NCBI RefSeq assembly: GCF_000374085.1
Contig: NZ_KB893389.1
Coordinates: 2,274 to 66,273, forward strand
Direction of reading: 5' to 3'
Length of the DNA stretch: 64,000 nt
From: Spirosoma spitsbergense DSM 19989
GTDB taxonomy: Bacteria > Bacteroidota > Bacteroidia > Cytophagales > Spirosomataceae
The position numbers and the translations under genes are program-made. This document shows, piece after piece, positions 36,075 to 44,930 of this stretch; positions within the stretch are counted from its first letter, which is position 1, and each line of letters starts with the position of its first letter. Below the pieces are notes generated by a model. That model saw only the letters and a program-made list of their open reading frames with translations. It had not been told where the DNA came from and did no database searches.

Positions 36075-36911
36075 CTACTTCAATGCCACATCGGCTTCTT
36101 TAGCCAGAAAATCGGCGCCTTCTTCGGCCAGACCAGCGGTCCCCCAGGTCAGCAGGGCATCGTTAGGCACTACCTCAATGGGTGTAATGCTCGACATTGA
36201 GGAGGCCGAATCGTTGTAACCGATGTTGGCCTGCCGGTTGTAGCACGAAATCATCGACCACCGCGGTTTGTCCGATAAATTAGCTTCTGATCGATGGAGA
36301 ATATTGCTATGGAAGAAGAGAACGTCGCCCTCCTTCAACTCCACATATACCAGTTCCATCGTTTTCAGAGCCAGATCGACGTAATGTTGCGACGCGCCCA
36401 CCTGTTCGCCGGCAAAGCCGTGCTCAACACGACCCATTTTGTGCGAACCTTTGATGACCTGGAGGCAACCGTTTTCGATGTTGGCATCGGTAATAGCCAC
36501 CATCACTGACATCATCTGGTTAGGCAGCAGAAATTCGTTTTTGTACCAGTAGCCATAGTCCTGATGCCACTCCCAGGCTCCACCCACGCGGGGTTCTTTC
36601 TGCATCAGTTTGGAATGAAAATGACAGACTGCCGTGTCGCCATCGAGCAGGGCATTGGTCGAATCGACCAACTGTTGGCTACGGGTGAGCAGCCCGTAGG
36701 TATCATCGCCGGGGTTGTACCACAGCGATAGCTTACTGCGTTTCCCCGTGCTATCGTTGACGTTGATGGCGTGTCTGCTCGCGGTACTGTCATCAATGGC
36801 GACATGGTATAATTTTTCGACCTCCTCCCCATTCAGGAAGTTGCGGATAATGAGGTAACCGTTCTGGTTGTACTGGTCGATTTGTTCGGGTGTTAATGGC
36901 TTGTTTATCAT
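36075..36911 (-). CDS. Phytanoyl-CoA dioxygenase (PhyH) family protein
   Basis: 278 residues. The Fe(II)/2-oxoglutarate facial triad is visible: HxD in WEWHQDYGYW and the distal His in FFHSNILHRSEANLSDKPRWSM, whose Arg should bind 2-oxoglutarate. No signal peptide, so it is cytoplasmic. It would hydroxylate a small organic substrate; in this neighbourhood of sugar-oxidising enzymes the substrate may be a modified sugar or plant metabolite, but that is a guess. Its start faces the GxxExxY gene across a 92-base divergent gap. Confidence 0.88.
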   Translation of the reverse strand: MINKPLTPEQIDQYNQNGYLIIRNFLNGEEVEKLYHVAIDDSTASRHAINVNDSTGKRSKLSLWYNPGDDTYGLLTRSQQLVDSTNALLDGDTAVCHFHSKLMQKEPRVGGAWEWHQDYGYWYKNEFLLPNQMMSVMVAITDANIENGCLQVIKGSHKMGRVEHGFAGEQVGASQHYVDLALKTMELVYVELKEGDVLFFHSNILHRSEANLSDKPRWSMISCYNRQANIGYNDSASSMSSITPIEVVPNDALLTWGTAGLAEEGADFLAKEADVALK

Positions 36912-37003
36912 GGCATTTGATTTTGATGGAACAGGACCGGCGGATTTTGATGGAACGCGGATTCTTATGATTATTAAGATTTTATTGCGACCTACGGACA
37001 GCT

Positions 37004-37405
37004 ATGAATAGTAACTACCAGCATTCTGATATTACTCAGTTGATTTTGAAAGCTTTTTACAAAGTGTATAATACCCTCGGATATGGTTTTCTGGAAAAAG
37101 TTTATGAAAACGCTATGCTCCTCGAACTCCATAAACTGGGTCTGAACTGTCTAAGGCAACAACCCATTGATGTTTTTTACGACGACCAGAAAGTAGGTTT
37201 GTACTACGCCGATTTGATTGTTAATGACTGCGTTATTATTGAGTTGAAAGCTGCTGAAGGAATTGCGCTGGAGCATGAAGCCCAGTTGACTAACTATCTC
37301 AAGGCCACCGAAATTGAAGTCGGTTTACTGCTCAACTTTGGCCGTGAACCGCAACAAAAACGTAAAGTCTTTGCCAACAACCGTAAAAATCATAATCCGT
37401 CTTAA
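37004..37405 (+). CDS. GxxExxY family protein
   Basis: 133 residues with the defining GxxExxY motif in GYGFLEKVYENAM, followed by LYYADLIVNDCVIIELKA, a PD-(D/E)xK-nuclease-like core (D...E-x-K). The biological role of the family is not established. It is one of the few plus-strand genes, sits between a divergent PhyH gene and a convergent GH36 gene (12 bases between stops), and looks like an independent insertion into the sugar cluster. Confidence 0.9.
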   Translation: MNSNYQHSDITQLILKAFYKVYNTLGYGFLEKVYENAMLLELHKLGLNCLRQQPIDVFYDDQKVGLYYADLIVNDCVIIELKAAEGIALEHEAQLTNYLKATEIEVGLLLNFGREPQQKRKVFANNRKNHNPS

Positions 37406-37417
37406 CAATCATAAAAA

Positions 37418-39550
37418 TCAGCGGTCTATCGATTGAATCTCAAAAAGCTCTCCGGCATACAACCAGTTGATCGTTACGGGAAAGCCAGTCGTTTGTAGCG
37501 CCTTTCCCGTCAGAGAAGTCACGGCTTTGCCATCCATTGTTTTCACCTGATATGTGGTTGCCGGGTCTAATTGCCCGACCGTCACCATTCGCTTCGTTTC
37601 GGTAGCCCCCTGCCGGAATATACCCACAATACCACCCCGTTTGGTGTCGGTATTGACGCGCTGAAAACCGTCCCACATGCCGTCCATGGGCTCCCCGAAA
37701 CCAGCTAAATCCTGCCGGTAGCTCATAAAATCGTGTTTCATCTGCATAGCCTGAAGCCAGTCGGCATAGGCCCGGTACTTTTTCAGTTCAGTTCCGGATA
37801 GTTTGCGGGGGTCACCGAGCATGATGGGCAGGGCACCGGCCAGCGATTTGATGTGCATTTCCCAACCAGCATCCTGCATCTCTGGATTACCAATGACCAA
37901 TGCCGTAGCGGGCATAGCGGGAGAACGCCACCAGGCCATATTCCGAACGCGCAGGTCGACATTGACATCGGGTGGGCCGTAGAAATTAGATAGCCAGTCA
38001 CCCTCCGCGTGTTTGAGCATGGCATAGTCGATCAGTTGCAGACCGCCCATCGTCTCGAACGTACAGTCGATAAACAGGTTTGGCTTTGCGGCATGTAATT
38101 CATCGAACAGTTTCCAGACGGATTCGTAGCTGGTAAACAGCGATTCGTTACGGTCGGCATGGCCGGGGTGATTGGTGGCGTAACAGCCCGTCGTTTTATT
38201 GCTGAATCGGTATGGGCTGGTCACTACCGTAAAATCGAGTTTCAGGTACTCAAGGCCATACTCCAGAGCCAGTTTTAGTAACACCTCTTTAATATAACCC
38301 GGCCAGCCGGTGCCGAAGCAGGCCGTGCGCATACTCAGGTTGTCTTCGTGCAGGTTGGCGGGTTGCTGGTTTTCGTCCAGCACGAACCAGTCCGGGTGCG
38401 CTTTGTAGACCTTGCTGTCGGGCGAAGCACTCCCCACGCTCACCCACATGCCGGGCTTCATACCCAATGATTTGATGTAGTCGAAAACGGGTTTCAGGCC
38501 GTTAGGGAATTTGGCCTTGTCAATGATCCAGTCGCCATAATTTTCCGCCCAGCCATCATCGATAATAAACTCTTTCATCCCGGCATCGGCGGCTGCTTTG
38601 GCCAGTTCCCTAATCAGCTTTTCGTTGATATCCTTACGAAAGGGAACCCAGGTGTTATAGACAAAAGTGGGTTTCTGGATCAGTTCTGACAGGCGGATGC
38701 CCATATGTTTTCTGATGAAATCGGGTACGGCCGTGTTCAGGATTTCGTCGGGGTCTTTGTGGTTGTTGTACACCATCGTGAATACCTGAGGTGTCGTAAA
38801 TGACTCCCCTTTATCGATGTATTTCCGAAACGGGTAGCGGGCATCTTTGTGCGTTAGTCCACTGAGAATCACCGGTTCTTTCCAGAAAACCGATGTGTGC
38901 TTCACCACGCCAGCGGCCTCATTGCCAATCACAATTCCCTGTTGCCAGTCGCTGTTGTGAACCGTCAGGAGGGCATCCTGCATGTTTCCATCGTAGGGGC
39001 CAATCGCCCGTCGGCGACCGTAATCGTGACAAATCCAGCTAAACGTAGTGGCGTTATAATCGGTGATGCTGAATTTTTCAACATCTACCGATTCAAGCGG
39101 CACCGTTTCGTTGGTGAGGTTTTTAATAACCAGATTTTTACGAATAGCCGGTGAGTCAGGGTACAACAAAAACCGCAGCGTCAATTCAACTTTGCCATCT
39201 TTGCTTTGGATGGTCACAGCCGCTCCATCGCCCTGTCGGGCATCGCTGATGCGCTGAATACCCACCTGTTTCCAGGCACCGGAACCGCTATACAAAATGC
39301 CGTTTATCTCAAACCCAAAATCGGGGTTTATTGGCTGGAAATAACGAAAACCACCCGTAACGGGCTTATACGTAGTGGTTAAAAACGGTCCTTCTGAAGC
39401 GGGTAGCTTTATTGTTCGCTGCACCACGCCATTGTTCAGGGTCAGTTCTGAATTGGTCCATATTGCATAGGGCGCCACCGGTGCATAGCGCGCCAGCGCA
39501 ACTGACAACAGGACGAAATTCAGTAAAAATAAACACAGGACACGCTTCAT
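37418..39550 (-). CDS. Exported GH36-type alpha-galactosidase
   Basis: 710 residues with a signal peptide (MKRVLCLFLLNFVLLSVALA), an N-terminal beta-sandwich, and a catalytic TIM barrel: EFIIDDGWAENYGDW, the nucleophile motif LEYLKLDFTVV, and a likely acid/base region around LKHAEGDWLSNFYGPPD. A C-terminal beta domain follows. It should release alpha-linked galactose from oligosaccharides or galactomannan in the periplasm. It is divergent from the AraC gene, which is the obvious candidate regulator. Confidence 0.88.
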   Translation of the reverse strand: MKRVLCLFLLNFVLLSVALARYAPVAPYAIWTNSELTLNNGVVQRTIKLPASEGPFLTTTYKPVTGGFRYFQPINPDFGFEINGILYSGSGAWKQVGIQRISDARQGDGAAVTIQSKDGKVELTLRFLLYPDSPAIRKNLVIKNLTNETVPLESVDVEKFSITDYNATTFSWICHDYGRRRAIGPYDGNMQDALLTVHNSDWQQGIVIGNEAAGVVKHTSVFWKEPVILSGLTHKDARYPFRKYIDKGESFTTPQVFTMVYNNHKDPDEILNTAVPDFIRKHMGIRLSELIQKPTFVYNTWVPFRKDINEKLIRELAKAAADAGMKEFIIDDGWAENYGDWIIDKAKFPNGLKPVFDYIKSLGMKPGMWVSVGSASPDSKVYKAHPDWFVLDENQQPANLHEDNLSMRTACFGTGWPGYIKEVLLKLALEYGLEYLKLDFTVVTSPYRFSNKTTGCYATNHPGHADRNESLFTSYESVWKLFDELHAAKPNLFIDCTFETMGGLQLIDYAMLKHAEGDWLSNFYGPPDVNVDLRVRNMAWWRSPAMPATALVIGNPEMQDAGWEMHIKSLAGALPIMLGDPRKLSGTELKKYRAYADWLQAMQMKHDFMSYRQDLAGFGEPMDGMWDGFQRVNTDTKRGGIVGIFRQGATETKRMVTVGQLDPATTYQVKTMDGKAVTSLTGKALQTTGFPVTINWLYAGELFEIQSIDR

Positions 39551-39754
39551 AAGCTTGATTTCCGAAGAGCCCCTTGCCGCGCGAGGGTGCCGACTAATTG
39601 TATTTTATGCTCACAAAATTCACCTTTTCTGGGACAGGAGAAATGAAGTATTTTGGCGTAAACATGGATTATTTTACCTTCGACAAGAAATCAAGGCTGA
39701 GCGATGCCGACAAAGAGACATAATCGAAAAGGGCGGGGATTTACCGGCGAACGG

Positions 39755-40624
39755 ATGATCGAGATTCCGAAGGAGGTGGTCGAGAAATGCCGCACAATGC
39801 CCCTGATAAACAAGTTATTTATCACCCAAATGGGTTTTTTCCCGAAGGCGTTATACCATTACTGGCAACGGCCAACGGGTATGTCGCAGGTAATTTTGAT
39901 TTACTGCACCGACGGACTCGGCTGGGTTCAGGTACCCAACGGCCGGGTAACCTTACAGGCGGGCGATGTGTATGCCATTGCGCCGGGTGTACCCCACTCC
40001 TACGCGGCCGATCCCGATAACCCGTGGACTATTTACTGGTTCCATATCAACGGTACAGACTGCCACGAATCCGTTTGGGCCGCCATGGGCAATCGGAATA
40101 ACCTGCCCCAGGTTGTCCGGGTGGTTTTTTCGGACGAACGTATTACGCTCTTCGACCTGATATTTGCTACGTTTCTGAATGGATACAGCCAGTCGAACCT
40201 GCTCTTCGCCAACCTGACACTGCCCTATTTTCTGGCTTCGTTTATCCTGCCGGATAACTTCCGACCCAAAGCACGGGTTGCGGTACAGGCCAATACCACC
40301 GACAAAGCCATTCAGTTTATGCAGGACAACCTGGCCAATCCGCTAACACTGGACAATATTGCTCAGTCAGCTCATTTGTCGATCTCGTTTTTTTCGCGGA
40401 AGTTCAAGCAGGACACTGGCTACGCGCCCATCGAGTATTTTAATCACCTCCGCATCCAGCGGGCCTGCCAGTTGCTTCACTTCAGCAACTTACGCGTCAA
40501 CGAGGTGGCCTCGCAACTGGGTATAGATGATCCGTTCTATTTTTCGCGGCTGTTCAAAAAGCAGATGGGCGTATCGCCCGCTGAGTACCGGAAGAACGAA
40601 GGTTTCCTGCCAATCGGGCCATAA
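39755..40624 (+). CDS. AraC family transcriptional regulator
   Basis: About 289 residues if started at the ATG at 39755 (MIEIPKEVVEKC); an earlier ATG at 39704 adds 17 residues that do not look conserved. The N-terminal cupin (VQVPNGRVTLQAGDVYAIAPGVPHSY) should bind a sugar and the C-terminal double helix-turn-helix (LDNIAQSAHLSISFFSRKFK; VNEVASQLGIDDPFYFSRLF) binds DNA. Its divergent arrangement with the alpha-galactosidase gene, over a gap of about 200 bases, suggests that it activates that gene and perhaps the second GH36 operon. Confidence 0.92.
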   Translation: MIEIPKEVVEKCRTMPLINKLFITQMGFFPKALYHYWQRPTGMSQVILIYCTDGLGWVQVPNGRVTLQAGDVYAIAPGVPHSYAADPDNPWTIYWFHINGTDCHESVWAAMGNRNNLPQVVRVVFSDERITLFDLIFATFLNGYSQSNLLFANLTLPYFLASFILPDNFRPKARVAVQANTTDKAIQFMQDNLANPLTLDNIAQSAHLSISFFSRKFKQDTGYAPIEYFNHLRIQRACQLLHFSNLRVNEVASQLGIDDPFYFSRLFKKQMGVSPAEYRKNEGFLPIGP

Positions 40625-40723
40625 GCGCATGGTGAACACTACTCAAAAATAGGCTTTCATGGCCGTTGGGTAACCGGGGAACACCTGCCCAGGCTCGGGG
40701 AGTTCGAGGTGCCAGCGTTTCTC

Positions 40724-41554
40724 CTACTCAAAGCTGTAATACCCGTCAAAATTACCGATTTTCAGTGCCGTAATAGCCTCCCGGAGTGGAGCCTCAGCGG
40801 CACCAATGGGTACGTATTGATGAGTGCCCTTCACGATGCGGACGTCTTTGACGTGGATATGCCGGATGTAAGGTTTCAGGTTGATATACACCTCGGCGGG
40901 GGCTTCCTGCGCATCAACCCACATATTTACAATATCCCAGATAAGCCCCACGTTTGGGCTTTGGGCGGGCTGCATAATCTGGATCAAGAGGTCGCTCCGG
41001 GTCAGTTCGCCGTGCGATTCAAGCAGCATCCCTATCCCGTTGCCATGGGCATATTGCCCGAGTTCCTGCAACCCCTCACTGATAAGTTGAAGCGTTTTCT
41101 GGCGGGGCTGGTCGGCGGGTAGCTGATCGGGAAACACCCGCATAAACGGACAATTGAGTTGGTGGGCAAGGTCAATAAACCGCCTGGCTTCGTCGAGCTA
41201 CTGTTTTCGCCTAGCGGCATCCACATGGTACAATTGGGCCGACGAACCGAGATCGCAGATGCGAATACCCTGCCTGGCAAACCGATCCCGCGGTTTGCGG
41301 GATCGGTTTGCCAGGCTGAACGCCGGGCTTTTGGTCAGGTCGAGATCGCCCATTAATCCGCGAAACTCAACGCCCTGATAGCCACTATCGACGGCTGTTT
41401 TCAGAATCGTATCCAGCCCCCAGTTGGGGCAGCCGAGGGTGGAGAACGCGAATTTCGGTTTCGGCGTCTCAAAACCAACCAACAGACTCAGCCAGGCCGT
41501 TGTGAGGCCAGCCAGCGTTGTTTTCAGGGCCGATCTTCGGGTTAGGGTATGCAT
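40724..41554 (-). pseudogene. Tat-type sugar isomerase/epimerase interrupted by one in-frame TAG
   Basis: A single frame of 277 codons with one TAG at 41198-41200. The N-terminal half has a twin-arginine signal (RRSALKTTLAGLTTAWLS) and FSTLGCPNWGLDTIL; the stop falls in DAARRKQ*LDEARRFIDLA, and the second half completes a TIM barrel (GIGMLLESHGEL; VGLIWDIVNMW; IRHIHVKDVR; NFDGYYSFE). A Tyr codon would suit the interrupted position. It lies 21 bases after the GH36 gene at 41576 and was probably co-transcribed with it. A perfect 19-bp hairpin (41273-41315) lies inside its coding region. Confidence 0.87.
41273..41315. repeat. Perfect 19-bp inverted repeat inside a coding region
   Basis: Arms 41273-41291 (CCTGGCAAACCGATCCCGC) and 41297-41315 are perfect complements around the loop GGTTT. 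They encode LANRSRKPRDRFARQ of the broken isomerase without breaking its frame. Symmetry this long is not expected by chance in coding DNA, so it may be a small mobile palindrome or an RNA structure. Confidence 0.8.
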
Positions 41555-41575
41555 AGGCAGGCGGTAAAACGGTTA

Positions 41576-43729
41576 TCAATCGACTAATTTATACCGGAAC
41601 CAGCCAAAACTATTACGCTCCGGCAACGACACTGTTAGTTTATTATCGGCAGTAACCACGCCGTTGGTTGCTTTTCCGTTACCCGCCAGGGGCTGTAACT
41701 GCACCCGTTTTCCGGCGGGTAGCCACGTTTTTATGGCGTTGGTTTCCAGGTCGTTATATTCCCTGAAAACCAGTAAAAAACCCTCCTTGTCCGTAACAAT
41801 AGACTGAAAGCCCGTCCAGGCTTTCCCGCTGGGTTCGTCGCCAATGGGCAGGATTTGCCCACTGTGAAACGCCCGCTGATTATGGCGGTAGGTCTTAATC
41901 AGCGGGGCCGTCTGCATCGCTTCGGCGGGCAGGCCAGTCCCCTCAAACCAGGCCAGCGGTTGGGCGGCCATGGTACTGGCAAACAAATAGTCGAACGAGT
42001 AATTGGCGGGCGCAAACCGATCGCCCTGCGGGTACTTGTCGGCATTGCGCCACTTGTTGAGAAACTCAATCTGAAGATTTTGGGGCGGCACATAGTTCGA
42101 CAAATCCCAAAGGTTACGCAGTGTGCAGTACGGGTAATAATTCCCCCAGTCGGTATAGCGATTTTCGAGAAATAGATTTCCGTATTCGTTAAAGTAATGG
42201 TAGCCATTGCGTCGCCCCGCCGTTACGTCCATATTAAAGGCCACGGCATAGTTGGTCGCCGTCAGCACGGAGTCGATAAAGTGCCTGAAGTTGACTTCGC
42301 CTGCCTTGTCATTAATCTGGACCCCGTCAATTTTAAAAATTCGTACGCCATAATCGCGGTAGAGGCCAATGAGGGTCTGGGCATCGCTTTTCCAGTTCTG
42401 AAAACTACTGTCAATACTGGGGTTAAACCATAAGCCAATCTCCACGCCCACTTGTTTGGCCACCTCCAGCACCGGTTTCAGGCCGTTGGGAAACCGTTCC
42501 GGATTAGGTTTCCAGTAATTGGGATTGCGCCAGATAGCCGTTAATGAACCACCCTTAAAGGCCGAATTAGCCGAGCGGCCCGTTTGCCAGCCGTCGTCCA
42601 GTTGCAAATGCGTCACACCAAGCCGGGCCGCCTGCCTCAATTCTTCTATGGTAAAGGCTTCGCCCACTTTTTTATCCTGACTGCGGTCGCCCCAGGTATT
42701 CATCAGTATCATCTCATCGCGGTCAGGTTGTCGGGGGTGTTTGGCATCCTGATAACTACGCAATACCCGCAAACAAGCCAGTTCCGAGGCCCCACCAAGC
42801 CCCAGCGTGTAGCCGTAACCCCGCAGCCAGTCGGCCGGATTACGCTTCTCATCGAGCAGATCGGTGGGTAAAATGCCCACGCCAACCGTCTGAATGCTCC
42901 CCGCTTTGACCATAAAATCGAAACCCGGGTTGGCCAATTGCACCGCCGACGTCGGCGCTTCTTTGAGCACAAAAAGCCGGGAGCCAGTCAGACCATCAGT
43001 CAGCCAGAGCAGATTACCCCGCAAAAAACCTGGCTGACGATACAGGTTATACGGTTTTTCGGTGACGAGCGTATTGTTCCGGTCGGTCATATCGGTAAAC
43101 TCGATGGCCCGCGCACGCCAGTGGTTGCCGGCCAGCGCCAGCTTATCCATCGTTGGCGTGGTAGTCGTGAGCCGGTTCATATCCTGCTGCGACTCAATGT
43201 TCCTGAAATCCAGACTGCCGCCAGCCTGTTTTACGGCCTGCTGCCAGGCTTCGGAGGGCTTGCCCCGCAGGTAAAAAGTACAGTTCAGGGCCGCAATGGC
43301 CGGGTAAATGGCAAATACCCGCCGAAGCTCCAGCGTACCCAGTTGGGTGGTTACGCTCACTTCGAGATGGTCTGTCTGGTTGGGCTGCTGTATAATTTGT
43401 TTGGTTTCCAGGGTGCCCGTACCGGTGGGCATACTATGGCCGGGAAAAACACAGTCAGGATCCTGACTTGCCCATTGCCAGGTTTGCGACTGTTGTTTAT
43501 CGGTCAGGCTCAGGGTGATCAGTTGGCCGTTATTCCAGCGAAACCGGCGGGCTATCTGGTTGTTTTCCAGGGTAAGGGTATCATTTTTCAACACCGCCCG
43601 ACACGATGCAAGTGGGGGCTGGCTAAACCCCGGCATGGGTAATAAACCGAGCAGGATAATTCCCAAAGGAGATAAACGACGTGCTAACAGGCCTGACGGA
43701 ACTAGTACCTTAAAGCGGGTAATGAGCAT
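41576..43729 (-). CDS. Exported GH36-type alpha-galactosidase
   Basis: 717 residues from the ATG at 43729 (MLITRFKVLVPS); an ATG at 43774 would add 15. A hydrophobic signal (LGIILLGLLPMPGFSQ), N-terminal beta-sandwich and TIM barrel are seen: THLQLDDGWQTGRS, VRIFKIDGVQIND (nucleophile Asp in KIDG), and NEYGNLFLENRYTDWGNYYPY in the acid/base region. It differs clearly from the GH36 at 37418, so the two may take different alpha-galactosides. Followed 21 bases later by the broken isomerase gene. Confidence 0.85.
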   Translation of the reverse strand: MLITRFKVLVPSGLLARRLSPLGIILLGLLPMPGFSQPPLASCRAVLKNDTLTLENNQIARRFRWNNGQLITLSLTDKQQSQTWQWASQDPDCVFPGHSMPTGTGTLETKQIIQQPNQTDHLEVSVTTQLGTLELRRVFAIYPAIAALNCTFYLRGKPSEAWQQAVKQAGGSLDFRNIESQQDMNRLTTTTPTMDKLALAGNHWRARAIEFTDMTDRNNTLVTEKPYNLYRQPGFLRGNLLWLTDGLTGSRLFVLKEAPTSAVQLANPGFDFMVKAGSIQTVGVGILPTDLLDEKRNPADWLRGYGYTLGLGGASELACLRVLRSYQDAKHPRQPDRDEMILMNTWGDRSQDKKVGEAFTIEELRQAARLGVTHLQLDDGWQTGRSANSAFKGGSLTAIWRNPNYWKPNPERFPNGLKPVLEVAKQVGVEIGLWFNPSIDSSFQNWKSDAQTLIGLYRDYGVRIFKIDGVQINDKAGEVNFRHFIDSVLTATNYAVAFNMDVTAGRRNGYHYFNEYGNLFLENRYTDWGNYYPYCTLRNLWDLSNYVPPQNLQIEFLNKWRNADKYPQGDRFAPANYSFDYLFASTMAAQPLAWFEGTGLPAEAMQTAPLIKTYRHNQRAFHSGQILPIGDEPSGKAWTGFQSIVTDKEGFLLVFREYNDLETNAIKTWLPAGKRVQLQPLAGNGKATNGVVTADNKLTVSLPERNSFGWFRYKLVD

Positions 43730-43828
43730 CGGGTAAAGGGATAAGTATATCAGTGAAACCAGCAAAAGAGCCATTTTCCCGGTTTTTGGGATAAAATCCC
43801 GAATCGATACCGATCTACTGATGTTACT

Positions 43829-43956
43829 TTAAATGGGTTCTACCCCAGCCCTATCGTCGGGTATAGAGTTAGCCAGACCACCCCAGAACGCCCACTGTGG
43901 CGGGTACACGGCCGGCGGGTTATACGTTCGGCTCAACGAAAACAGCGCGAAGCTGA
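43829..43956 (-). pseudogene. Unidentified gene fragment
   Basis: A minus-strand open stretch with protein-like content (SLSRTYNPPAVYPPQWAFW, then GGLANSIPDDRAG) ends at a TAA at 43829-43831. It lacks a start codon and stops abruptly where the transposase fragment begins on the other strand, as expected of the 3' end of a gene cut by a rearrangement. Family not recognised. Confidence 0.25.
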
Positions 43957-43965
43957 CAGGTCAGC

Positions 43966-44190
43966 ATGCCGATGTGGGCTTTAGCTGTGACAGGGGCTAA
44001 TGTATCGGACAATGAGGCTGGTCGACTTGTGGTTGACAGACTGAAAGGCAAAGTTCCTCGGCTAGAGATAATTGCGGCTGATCATGGTTATAAGGTTAGT
44101 TTCATTGAGCATGTTGAGAAAGAACACGGCTGGCGGGTAGAGATTGCACAAAATCGGACCGCCGATGGCTCAATTTTAGGCGACGCTTAT
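43966..44190 (+). mobile_element. IS5-family transposase fragment
   Basis: The plus strand encodes ALAVTGANVSDNEAG, RLVVDRLKGKVPRLE, IIAADHGYKVSF and GWRVEIAQ, the middle DDE portion of IS5-group (IS1031-like) transposases. The second catalytic Asp is visible in AADHGYK. The N-terminal third is missing, and after VEIAQ the match is lost: a neighbouring frame shows GPPMAQF, then a stop, where the family has a PP-AQGFVP segment. It is a dead remnant. Confidence 0.75.
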
Positions 44191-44438
44191 TTTGCGGTGT
44201 GGAGAAAACCACAGAACGTTCGCCGAGCCGCCGTTGCGGAAGCGGTATCACGGATTGGCTTTATCTCTATTCCCATCAACAGACTCACCAAATAGCACTC
44301 CAAAAAATAGGCTACTTTCCGAATGACAAGTGTGTCGCCTTCGTGAATCAATTCAGGTAGTTTGCTCAACTCAGGCCGCTCGGCCAAAATGTCCTTACCC
44401 GTTGTTTGATCGATTTCGTCGGTCCTTACGTGTAGCAA
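44187..44438 (-). pseudogene. Serine recombinase (resolvase/invertase) fragment
   Basis: The minus strand encodes RPELSKLPELIHEGDTLVI, matching the RPEL-RLLE-VREGDTLVV core of Hin/resolvase-type serine recombinases, then MGIEIKPIRDTASATAARR, matching the GI-FKSL-ENIDT-T-GR segment. The N-terminal catalytic Ser region and the C-terminal helix-turn-helix are missing and the DRLGRS motif is degraded (AYFLEC). It ends against the IS5 fragment on the opposite strand. Confidence 0.65.
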
Positions 44439-44478
44439 AGCGCCTGGCTCTGTTCATACAAGAACAGAGCCAGGCGCT
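44439..44478. repeat. Perfect 17-bp inverted repeat
   Basis: Arms 44439-44455 (AGCGCCTGGCTCTGTTC) and 44462-44478 pair perfectly around a 6-base loop. On the minus strand a short TTT follows. It lies directly next to the recombinase fragment, so it may be a terminator of the kinase gene or part of a former mobile element. Confidence 0.65.
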
Positions 44479-44565
44479 AACCCTAACAAGCAACGCTCCT
44501 ATCTGGGCTGGAACAATGCTTGATTTTACTATCCGTCAAACTTAGTAAGCAGCATGGGAGTCGAA

Positions 44566-44930
44566 TCAGACCGTTTTCAGGACTTCCTTCATTAAGAAAA
44601 TGACCGGACTAGTTTCCGATCGGGTATGGTTTAGCGAGTCATCTACTGAGCCAGACTCGAAACGTTCCAGCTGCTCCAATCGGTAGGCTAACTGAGCCAG
44701 CTTACTCAACGTAGCTCCCTGGAGCTTGTGGCCTGCCGATTTTAACCCATCCAGATTCCTGGTTCCCGCCTGTTAAAAAAGTACTGACAATGATCTGTTA
44801 AGCTCGATATCAGCCGCTTTCAGAAGCTCCTTTAGCAAATCCAGATCCTGCCCTGTTATAGTTACTAAAACTTGAGCATTAAAGTGCGTAACAGGGCTCT
44901 CACCTAATCGATCACCTGTTTTTCGACGGG
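44566..44930 (-). pseudogene. Out-of-frame HPt domain remnant of the hybrid kinase
   Basis: Directly after, and slightly overlapping, the kinase stop, another minus-strand frame carries VTITGQDLDLLKELLKAADIEL, a TAA at 44773-44775, and then LDGLKSAGHKLQGATLSKLA and YRLEQLERF. This is the four-helix HPt pattern; the phosphoacceptor His would be codon 44728-44730 in SAGHKLQG. A frameshift near the kinase C-terminus plus the TAA has cut this domain from the kinase. Confidence 0.7.

Noticed and set aside
44187-44438. Intact gene on the minus strand
   Set aside because: The frame is open, but only the middle of a serine recombinase is recognisable, without the catalytic Ser region or DNA-binding end.
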